A program made the position numbers and the translations under genes. The notes beneath the pieces were generated by a model. It ran no database searches, was not told the origin of the DNA, and worked only from the letters and a program-made list of their open reading frames with translations. 64,000 bases of DNA from Plasmodium malariae (taxonomy: Eukaryota > Apicomplexa > Aconoidasida > Haemosporida > Plasmodiidae). The stretch lies in NCBI RefSeq assembly GCF_900090045.1, contig NC_041783.1:1801001-1865000 (forward strand), in the 5' to 3' direction. Positions 1 to 11,286 of the stretch are shown one piece after another; the first letter of the stretch is position 1, and every line of letters starts with the position of its first letter.

Positions 1-2500
1 CCTTAAATCGTTTAGATTAGAATATTCATTTTTTTCGTCATATTCATCAGAATAATTAGTGCAAAATATTTTCTCACTAATATTCTCATATTCGATACTT
101 TCAATATGCTCAGATTTTAAGGAGTGTTTTTCCAGGTCGAAAAATCTTTTTTTCAGTGAAATGTTCTCGCCTTCTCGTCGGTCTCTTTTTTCTCTATTCT
201 TCTTCCCTCTTCCATTGTAGTTTTTTTTGTATCTTTTGTTGTTGTTTATGCTACTGTTGTCGTTGCTGCTGACATCATGGCTGTTCTTTTTTATTCTTTT
301 GTTACTCTTTATTTTGTCTAAAAATTTGCTATACTTTAAATTTAACAGTGAGAGAATAGACGTATCTGAACCTTTGACATACAGAATAGACCCAGAATGC
401 ATAAATTCAGGTTTAACGACAATTGACATTCTTCCTCTCTTATTTGTATATTCATTAATACCAATGATATTCCATTTATAAAAGTTTCCACCTATTTCTA
501 CACACATGATATTTTTATTCCTTAATATTAATCTATAGCCTAAATAGTTACATGTATATATTAAACATTCTTCATCTAAGGAACTAGACTGATATTTTAT
601 AGCATCTAAATATATATTTGATTCTGAAGGGTAATTATCCATAAATTTCATGTTTTTATTTTTGTCGAATTCATACTCAGAATTTCCCAAATTTTTTTCA
701 TTAACGAAAGAAGTAAGTTCAAAACTTTTATCGTCCACGTTATGATATTTACTTTTGTACTTTGCTCTTTCAATGCTTCCATTGACTGTGTAGCTATTCA
801 AAGAAAGCAATTTTTCTTTTGATATTTGTTTAAAGGAAACTACACTATGTTTTTTTGATATATATCCACTATCACGGTGTTCACTAATCCTTTCACATGA
901 AAAGGTATTTTTATTTCTACTCAAATTTGGATATTTCCTCCATACACTGGTTTCTGTATTTTCTATACCTTTGTAAATATCGGAGCATTTAGAAGATCTA
1001 AAACTCCTTTTTTTTATTCTATAATTTTTGTTAAAAAAATATCTGAACTTTAAATCATTTCCCTTATTATTATTTTTATACTTAAAGTTGGTTAATGTTG
1101 TGTAGTTGTATAAATTTGTTTCACATTTCTTTTTCTCATTAATGGTTAATTTGTTTTCGTTACTTTTACTTCTACAATTTTTATCATTATCTAAATTATA
1201 GGAATTGTCTATTTTATCAAAATCTTTATATAATCTATTACTTGTTTTAATACCTTGACCATTATCATATTCAGTGTATCTCTGAAAATTTAATTCATTT
1301 CTAGTTTTGTTTATGTCATTATAAAATTTATTCGCATGATTATGATTATCCAAATAATGAAAGATACCCTTTGAATGTTTCGAAGTAATATGTGGCATGT
1401 TCTTATTTCTAATAGCATCCATCTGAATAAATGGAACCACCGTATGACATAAGGTTATGCATTTTAAAAATTCATCTATGTAATAACCTCTCCAGTTATC
1501 AGAATTTAAATCAACATATATTCTTTTATCAGTAAAATCACATCGGGTTTTTATATGGTTTGTGTTGATATGCGATCTAAAATTTTTTGGCTTTGAAAAT
1601 TTTTGTTGCATTAAATAATTCTGATATTCTTTATTAAAAAAAAAGTAGGTTCCACTAGTGGATTCTTTCATATGCTTCACTTTTTCATTTATTTTTTCTT
1701 CAGTTTTCTTTTTACTCATTGAATTTTTTAATGGTACATACAAATTCTGTCTTTCTGTATAACTGGAGCAACTTCTGACACTCTCATTGTCATTATGCAT
1801 TTCGATGCTATCATAATTAGAGGATGAATATATATAAGATGAGCTGAAATTATCAGATAAAGAGGAACATGTTGATGAAGACGAAGAATATGACGTCGAT
1901 GAATTTTCTGATGATTTATATCTATTATAAAAACAACTACCATTTATATTTCCCGAATTTTTACCTTTATAATTTCTCGAAGAGTTTGATTTATAATTAA
2001 GATTATTTTTATCATGCTCATAGTCCATATTTTCCTTTATATAATTATCACTATTCATTTTGTCATATATATTTTCCATGATGTAATCCGAAGAATCCTC
2101 GTCCTTTTCCATAAGTTGTACACTATCACTATCATAACCACTACTACAGCTGTTATTGAGTTTGTTGTTGTATCTGTTACTATTATTGTTATTAATATTC
2201 CTATCACAATCACGGTGCGTTTGCACATTAGCACTAACATCATACTCTTCCGTAACAATCTCTTTTTCTTGAATTTCTTCGTGTATATTACTATTTCCTA
2301 GATGTAAATTATTGCCTGTATTTGTAGCAAAGCAATTTTTTTTTGCCTCGTTATCGTCTGCAGTTTTTTTGCTGTCGGCTCTATTTTTACACCAAGAACT
2401 TTTTTTATCATAACTGGATGATTTACTCTTCTTCTTCTTACTATAACTATTACAATTATTGTTATTGTTATTATTATTATTATTATTGGCGCTAATGTTA

Positions 2501-2571
<71 letters not shown>

Positions 2572-4932
2572 TTATTATTATTTTTTTTTTTTTTTTCTAT
2601 TTGCATATTTGTTGCCGTATGTCCTTCCACCTATAGAACACATGTTGAAGAACATTTCATTATTTGTTAAAGTGCCGGTTTTGTCTGTGAATATGAAATC
2701 AACATTTCCTAAATCACCATGCATATTCGAATTCAAGCATATCCCCCACCCGTATTCATCATCATCTACGGAAGATTTCTCATTAGATAAATTGGGTGTA
2801 TTAATTCCTTTTTCTTTGTCTACTTTTTTGGTAAAGTCTCTTGCTCGCATTTCATTTTTCGTTTTATATAAAAATGGGAAAACTTTCCGTAATATTCCTT
2901 TTTCCTTTTTTTGCATATTTTTGCTATTTAAAATAATTCCCTTATTATAACTATTACTGATATTAATAATACTATTATTATTGTTACTGTCGTTGTTGTT
3001 GTTTCTGACGCTATTATTGTTACTACTTTTATTGTGTCTGCTATCATTGATGTTGATGCTGTTTTTGAAACTACTGCTATTCTTTTTATTTATGGCATGC
3101 TCCATTTTAGTAGTCACACATCCTTTATCTTTCTCCCTTATGGTACCACGACACTTATCATTTGCATTTTCTTTTCCCTTCAATTCATGAGAATATGAAT
3201 GATTCTTTATATATTTTTTATATAGAAAGCTATTCTGTGGTAAATGTGTATCAAAGTTCATATGTTCATCTTTTTTGAAGAAGAAAATTTTTAATTTTTC
3301 TAAAAAGGAGCCAGTCTTTCTATATTTTTTATGTATAGTATCGCTTAGTGCCATTGAACTCCTATTATTGACAGTGTTTGACTGAGATTTCGAGTTGTTC
3401 ATTAAACTATTTGTGTTATAAAAATAATTTTTAATTTTACTTAGTTTATGAAATGTACTTATAAAACTTTTTCTATTAACAGAATTTGATTCATTATTCG
3501 TATAGGAATATCTTTTTTTGCTGAAATTTCTTTTACTAAAATGATTCATAAAAAAAGTATAATTTCTAAAATCCTTACATGACTTGTTCATTTTTAAATC
3601 AATGACTTGTTCATTTTCATCAATGGCAGAAGGATCAGATGATTCGTTTTCAAATGTACTAATACGGTTATCATTTTCTATTATAATACTTTGAAATATA
3701 GAAATAAGATCAACAGTAATTAGAATACTAATTGGGATAGTATTTGAATATAACAAAATGTATTTAATTATCGATTCAAATAAGTTATCTTTTGTAGTAA
3801 TTAACATAAAATGAGTTCCACTTTTAAATTTGTCATCTTCTGTCCATTTACATAACACGGATATGAAAACACAAATTAATGTAAAAAAGATGGTAATAAT
3901 TGTATACATATTCAATTCTTTATTAACATAACCAAATTTATAGGTATTTCTTAACATATTTTTCATGATTTTCGTATCTGTTCCTGTATATATAATAACT
4001 CCAAAAATATGATCTGTATTTTTTATATAGGATCCTTTAAAAACAACGTTATTAATTGATAAAGAGGTAGCACGTGGATATGCATCTAATTTTAAGGATC
4101 CATTAAATGATTCCATATTACTATTTGGTTTTTCACAGATAATTCTCCCTTTAATATTACAGATACCATGCATAGATGTTTCATTTCTTGTTTCATTAAC
4201 ACAGCATTTCTTGTTTAAATTTGTCTCTCCATTTATTAAGGAAGTTTCTACATATACTAATCCTTCATTATTATTACAACTTAGCAAAAGAATATCAGCA
4301 GGTACTTGTTCGTTTTCAATTAAACGAATAATACTACCAACTGTTAGGTCCATCCATTTAACTGCTTTTAATTGAGAATTAGATACATCTACAACATGAC
4401 ACAACCTATTATTCATTTGAGAGTCTATATTTGATCTTCTAGAATCTTCGTAGATATTTTTCATAATAGATACAAATATAAAAAAAAACAGTAAATATAT
4501 AGACTTATGTTTAGAATAATACAAATAATTACTAATGTTATGAAAAGCTGGTATAAATTCTAATAACGATATAAGTAAAAACCATATATTTGGTAAACGT
4601 AAAAACTGTTCATATAAACTCTTAAAAATAAAAGAATAAGTACTATATCTACTGGAAGATATCTTATTTGTTGGAAAACTAATTAATTCTTCTGTATCTG
4701 TTGGATTAATTTCTATTTTTCTGAAATCCCATAACGGTTGATTATTTGTGTCTTTGTATAATTTTTGCTTCTTTTCTATCCATGCTGCTTCTGCTGTTGT
4801 GAAATCATTTTGCTGCTTATTTTCATTGAAATTCTGATTCTTCATACTTATATTATTAGTGAGCATTTTCTCAGAATATTTTACCTTATAACGATTATTT
4901 GATTTATCGTGACTCTTTCTTTTTTCCAGCAT
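1..4932 (-). CDS. GCalpha: Guanylyl cyclase alpha, N-terminal P4-ATPase-like part (partial, runs off left edge)
   Basis: The visible part is a P4-type (flippase) ATPase. TM1-TM2 lie at about residues 113-160. An actuator domain carries NGET at 234-237 where the family has DGET. TM4 has the P4-type PISI turn. A low-complexity insert of about 300 residues follows, then the phosphorylation motif DKTGTLT (Asp750) and CSIGG. Further on are N-domain elements: a DEFLKCITLCHTVV stretch, LDEECL...LGYRLILR, RGRMSIVV and KGSD for the usual KGAD. The only ATG after an upstream in-frame TAA is at 4932. The frame stays open to base 1 except for three TAA codons at 2572-2580 in a poly-A/AAT tract. The cyclase identity is inferred: it lies divergently next to PPM2, as GCalpha does in P. 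falciparum from memory, and such cyclases carry an N-terminal P4-ATPase. The cyclase domains would lie left of the window. A plain P4-ATPase is the alternative. Confidence 0.8.
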
Positions 4933-5222
4933 TTTTTCTAGCAATTTTTTTTTAGCATAATTAATTACAAGTTATAACATTCACGTTCACATATCTTTTG
5001 ATGTATCAGTGAGCATATATAGGCGCATTTTCTCTTTTTACAACTTAAAAAAGTGAAAGTAGAAGGGAATAGGCACGTTGTAAGCATGTCGCATGCATAT
5101 GTATACACGCATATATATATACATGCACTTATATATGTTTATATTTATTTGTTCTAATTGAATTCACTTAAGAATGTTTTAAAAAAAGAAACGCAGGAGA
5201 GATATGACAGAAAAAAATAAAA

Positions 5223-5228
<6 letters not shown>

Positions 5229-5280
<52 letters not shown>
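5229..5280. repeat. TA dinucleotide microsatellite
   Basis: A pure TA run of about 50 bases upstream of the cyclase start, typical of Plasmodium intergenic DNA. Confidence 0.95.
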
Positions 5281-5284
<4 letters not shown>

Positions 5285-8200
5285 CAAATTACGTACATAT
5301 ATATTACATGCACATACATTACGTGCATATACATTACATTAATATATGTGTAACCCTATTCTAAGGTAGAAACGTGTTACACATTTCTTAATATCACAGT
5401 TAAAAAAGTCGTTCTTCCATATAAATGGTACTTAAAAAATATTAGCTGCAAATGGCATAGTAATAATTCATATTAGTTTTTACGAAAATAGAAGAATAAA
5501 ACTAATATAATACTGTATTTTGTTTTGAGTATAAACAAATATGAACATACGCGAAGAATATACAAAGGTGTATGCCAAGTGCGTATGAAGTTTGTGCGAT
5601 ATTTATGAGAATATTAAGCAAGTTTTATGAAGAGTTTACCAAAGTTTAACCGACATTTAAGCGAAGGGTATACTTCTGTTAGGGTAAAATATTTTAAAAA
5701 ACATTTTTAATAGAGGAAATTTCAAGTAAAAATAAGATATATTACTTAAATATTTATATACTTAAATGTGTAAAAAATAGAACATAGTTTGGACATACTA
5801 AGAAGGATATATATAAAAAAAAAAAAATAATAAAAGATAAGAAATATAAGGTGAAAAGGGGAATACATTAGAAAAATTTAAGTAAATACGTAAATTTTTT
5901 TGCAAGTATACAAATGATATTTCTTCGAAATATGATTAAAAATATTTCTGCTATTAAATGAATTGAGAATGAAACAGACAAATAAATAAACATATATATA
6001 TGTAATGTATATGTATAAATTTTATTATTTTTTAATATTATATTTTTTTTTTTTACATTTTTTTTTTTCATTTTTTTATTTAAATTTTTTTTTATTCTAT
6101 TTAATTTTGTTGCAATTTGAATGTTATGTAATGCATCAAAGGAACATATGAAAAAATGTACTGGAAATTTTTGATATATTGCCATCTTAACTACAATTCA
6201 TAAATATACATTTATATTTATGTATATGTGTATGTATGTAAAAATTTTATATCCATTAACCAAGAGAGTAGAGCAATTACAAACTTAATACAACAATAAT
6301 ATGAATTGCACATATATGTATGTACATAATTATATGTGTATACATGCAAATGTGTACATTTAGTAGGTGTTAATATGATCAAGAAATAAGTGTTTTCCAG
6401 AAATATATTTTCTTTAACAAATTGTAAAGTGTAATAAGAAAAAATTTAAGTGCATTTCTGCTGTCATTAAATATTTCATTTCAAATATTTTAAGCTATAT
6501 ATGACACTGAAAATGTGGCGTAGTGAATACCTAATTTTTCTAAACATATTTACAAAATAACTTCGCTTTTTTCAAAATTACAAAAAGGAGAAAAAGATAG
6601 AAAAAAAAAAAAAATATTTATATTATCGGCTAGATCATTAAAGAATGTAATATTTATATTGCGAATATTGGGGCTTTCGGCTTATGTGTTTGCCAGGTGA
6701 AGTTTTCATAAATAATTATATTTTTTGTTTATATACGAACTGAAAAATTGTTCATTTTTTTCTTAAAATTAATAACTTAAGGATTAACATAGAATTTGTT
6801 TCAAAGACCAAAAGGAACCCTTATAAAGATAAAATATTACAGTTTTCCTTTTCATGCTCACATACATATTTTCCTCATTAATATGCGCCGTCGTACGTAC
6901 ATATGTGAGGGACTAATGTAACTTGGAATGGGAAAAAAAAAAAAAAAGAAGTACCGCTAACAGATTAAACAACTTATAAATAATCAATAATATAGTTGAG
7001 ATAATTTTGTACTGTGTTTAACATATGATTTAATTGCTGGTTTATCCGCTTAATTAATTATTGATTTAGGGTTTAACCTAACTATTCATAGAATATATAT
7101 AATTCTATTTTTAAAAAGTGGTAGCAACTAATTAACATACACAAATGGGAGTTAAGCATCGTTAACATAAATGAATGACTACATATATAAATATGTACAT
7201 ATGTCTATATGTCTATATAATAATATATACTAGCGTATCATGGAAACGTATTAACGCGAAAAGGATATTTTTTTTTTTTTTTGGAGGGTGGGACTATTTC
7301 TTTTTATATTTTTCTCGGCCTTTTATCTGATTAAAAATATCTAATTTTGGCTTGTACTTATTTAAATTTTTTTTTTTTAATTTTATTTATTTATATGCAA
7401 TATGTTGTTAATACTGTTTACGATAGAAAGTGATAGATTTTAATTATTTTATTACCATATTATACGTAACTAAGGAGATTACAAAAACAGATAAAACAAT
7501 TAATTAACGATATATATATTTTTGAATATATCTACATTTTTCTTTTGAAATATAGTAATAACTAAAAATATGAAAGATAAAAAAATGGGGAAACAATTAT
7601 TAGAGTTTCATTATACTAAAGATCTATCCTTATAAAAAAAAGTAACTATATAGTATTAAGATAAATAAGTTTCATATCATTAAAACAAACAAAATTTTAG
7701 AATAATTCATTATATATGTCTTAATTAACTTTTAACTTAACAATATGAGAAAGCATTTGCTTGTAAATTATATCTTAAGAAATATTTTTTAAATTGAGAG
7801 ACAGCAATTTTACGTACAATCGTATGTATGTGTATATATAGATATAGGAAGATGATTCAGTACAAATAAAAATACTCATGTAATACACATATAAGCAAAT
7901 TACTGACTATAGTGTTTTTCCTTCCATTTCAATATTTATTTGTTCATTTTTGCCTACTACTATGGTAGAAAGAAGCGTAGTGTACTTTTTCTTACTCCAC
8001 AAATATAACGAAAAAAAAAGAAAAGAAAAAATATATACATACACGTATATGTACAATGCATTCTAAGTTATTCTTCTATTATGAACTGTAAATCATAAAA
8101 TGAAATTATATTTACGTAAACATATTTTAAGATTGTCGTTTTCCGCTTTTGCAAGTGTGGAATGCATAAAAAAAAAGAGACAAAACTTAGATTAATTATA

Positions 8201-8610
8201 ATATAAAACAAATAAGAATAAATAAAGCATTTTACGGAATATTTGTTATACCAGTTTTTTTGGGGATGTACATATATATATATATAACGACAACACGTCA
8301 TATGAATTTGGTTCTTTTAAATATTACGTATTTGTAATAATATAAAAGAAGATAATAAAAAAACTTTGTAATCTTTTTATTTTTTATTTATAAAGGAGGT
8401 GAAGGAAACAGATAAATATCAATTTTTTTGTGTATTTTAATACATAAAATATTAAAAACTCAAGTGTATTCAAATAGAAAATATAACTAAATTTTGAATA
8501 TATATAGAGTGAAAATTTATAAAATTTCCATCCGTTCTTTTCACATATTGTTGTACTATTAAAAAGAAATTGTCCTTATGTCAAATGTAAAAAAAAAATA
8601 TAAAAAGATA

Positions 8611-8730
8611 TGAAAAAAAGAATGAAAGAAAGAAAAAAAGAATGAAAGAAAGAAAAAACGAATGAAAGAAAGAAAAAAAGAATGAAAGAAAGAAAAAACG
8701 AATGAAAGAAAGAAAAAAAGAATGAAAGAA
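8611..8730. repeat. 19-bp purine tandem repeat
   Basis: About six near-identical copies of a GAATGAAAGAAAGAAAAAA unit, with one position alternating A/C between copies. All purines lie on the plus strand. It sits in the divergent intergenic region. Confidence 0.9.
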
Positions 8731-11286
8731 CTAAAGAAATGAAAAGAAAACATTTTTAAAAATCGTGTAAGCTTCTACAATGTAATTTTATACCCACAAA
8801 TTAACATTAAATTCTTAATATGCAACTGAATCTTCGCTTAAACGAAGATAAAAAGAGGTACTTCAATTTTTCCTAATAATGCTTTTAATAATACCAATTG
8901 AAATTTATTAATCCTTACACATATTTATTAATTTATAATTGTAATATATAATTCGTAAGGGTAGAAGAAAACAAATTGTTATTAATACTAAAAAGGTAAA
9001 AATATATGATTAAAAATTCACATTCACGGAAGTTCTCATACTTGTATTTATTTTGTAGAATATATATTAGTACAACAAATGTCCTATTTTTATATATTAT
9101 ATTTTTACAACAAAAATAAAAAATCTATGAAAGTTCATAAAAATAGCAAATTATTTTTTTCCCTGTTCACTTCAATACTTTAATAAAAAACTGCATTTGA
9201 ATGCTTTGTTATAGTATATATATGTAAATTTATATATATACATATCCCTTAAAAAAAAAAAAAAAGGGTTCCTAATAATTTTTGATTTAAAAAATTTGAG
9301 TGGAATTTTAACACATTTCACTTTTTTTTTTATTTTGATATATATTACATATGTATGTATATATATGTATATTATATGCATACATACAAAAAGAAAAAAA
9401 AAAAAAAAAAACACATTCTTTATTCAAAAATATATACTTTTTTATAACTAAAATACTCAAATTTTATAATATATATATTTTGTGAAATTTTATGAATGAG
9501 TTATAACAAAAACATAACGAACATTCTATTTTAAGCACTACTTTTAAGAAACGTTTTAAATAAAATTTTATTGTATATTTTGATATACACAGGATAAATC
9601 ATTTGTGAAAAAAAAAAATATACAATGTATTTATAATCAAATGCTTTGTACATATATAAAATATCGTACCAATTTTAAGTTTTGAGAACCCCCATTTAAA
9701 CATAATATAGCAATTAATGAATTTTATACGAGTTACTGTTTAAATATATGAAGTAATTTATATAATTTTTTTCTAATTAAAATTGTACAAAAATATAAAT
9801 TACATAATTTAGAAGCTTAAAAATAAAATTTTTTTCAATGAATATAGTTTTTATGTATTAAAATATTTAATGTGTTGTGTTATGCATGTTTTACAATTAA
9901 TTACATATATTTTATGTTATATTTAATTATTTTGAATGTTTTTGAACAATTAGAAAAATATATATATATATATAATACATATTATACATATGTATACATA
10001 TATATTTATAAAAAAGTAATACATATTAAAAAAGTATATTTATATACATTTATGTTCTTATTTTTTCATTAAAAATTTTTTTACATTTCTTCTATTGGGA
10101 CGTATAAGAGATCACATATACATGTAAAACAGTTTACTTTTTTTATTTTATTTTGTAATTTTTATTAATTCTCAATTTATAATTAATTTTATTTCCTTTT
10201 TTTTTCAAGAAATATAAAATTTCCATAAAAATCAGAAATAACATTTCATTCTTCATACATTTAATATAGTACTCATTACAGAGTATAGTTTTTTTGACAA
10301 GAACAATAAATGTTACCAAGATATTTTTAGAGCTGTTAAGGAAAATCAGAAAAGTAAATAAGCTCAGTTATAATATTAATAAAGATATACATACATTTAT
10401 TTATGCTTATATGTATATATATATATATGTATGTATGCTCTTATGCATATGTCCCATAAGTGTAAAAAATTATAACATACAGAATGAATAGGAAATATAC
10501 GAATTGTTGAATGCTATATTAGTATTAATGTACAAGTTTATAAAATAAATTTGTAAAAATTATATTTCATATATTATATATATGTATTGTTCCGTAAAAA
10601 AAATGTTTTATATGTATATATTAATGATTAAATTAATGGATAAATGTATGATATATTAAGATAATCATGATTTGTTAAAATTTTTAAAATAAATATAAAG
10701 ATATTACACTACAAAAAAGAGCTGATGCACGAAATTTAAAGAAAAACTAAAATTGTATTTTTTAATACAAAATTGAAAGCATAGCATATGAATAAAATGA
10801 AAAAAATGAAAAAAATGAAAATAAATAATGATTATGCAAAGGTTTAACGAAGTATATTATAATAATATATATATATAATATATGTATATGTAAATATTAA
10901 GTTTTAATAATAAATATTAATAAAATTTAAGTACATACATAATAAAGGAGGGTTATTAATAGAAATAAAATTAATTTGTTTAATTGGGACAAAAAATCAA
11001 TTTAATAATACAGTAGGGCATTCATTGTATTATATTTAAAATATATAAGTATACACACACACATGAACACATGCATATATATACGTATACATAATTATAT
11101 AGATATACAGTATTTATTTAAACATTCGGCATATATGTAAAACATAGATACATGAACGTGTACATGCATGTGTAACATACCGTAGCTTATGTTTTAATAT
11201 ATATATAAAAGAATTGTTAACGTTAATACAAGATAAATAACTATTTTTTAATTTTTTTTTTTTTTATATATTGTTCATTTAAATAG

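Larger units (their letters stand above)
4933..11286. other. 6.35 kb divergent intergenic region between the cyclase and PP2C genes
   Basis: This stretch separates two genes transcribed away from each other, so it should hold both promoters and 5' UTRs. It is AT-rich with poly-A/T tracts, a TA run at 5229-5280 and a 19-bp tandem repeat at 8611-8730. A GCATGCAT octamer sits near 5099, about 165 bases upstream of the cyclase ATG. A short U2-snRNA-like match lies near 7312. No ORF here has an ATG, coding-like composition and recognisable homology. No tRNA-like structure was seen. Confidence 0.7.

Noticed and set aside
4933..4944. Earlier start of the cyclase-like gene at a TTG codon
   Set aside because: Nuclear genes start at ATG; the first ATG after the in-frame stop is at 4932.
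10294..10491. Short plus-strand frame upstream of PPM2 that could be a 5' exon
   Set aside because: It starts at TTG and ends in a TA repeat; the PPM2 protein is already complete from its own ATG with a myristoylation signal.
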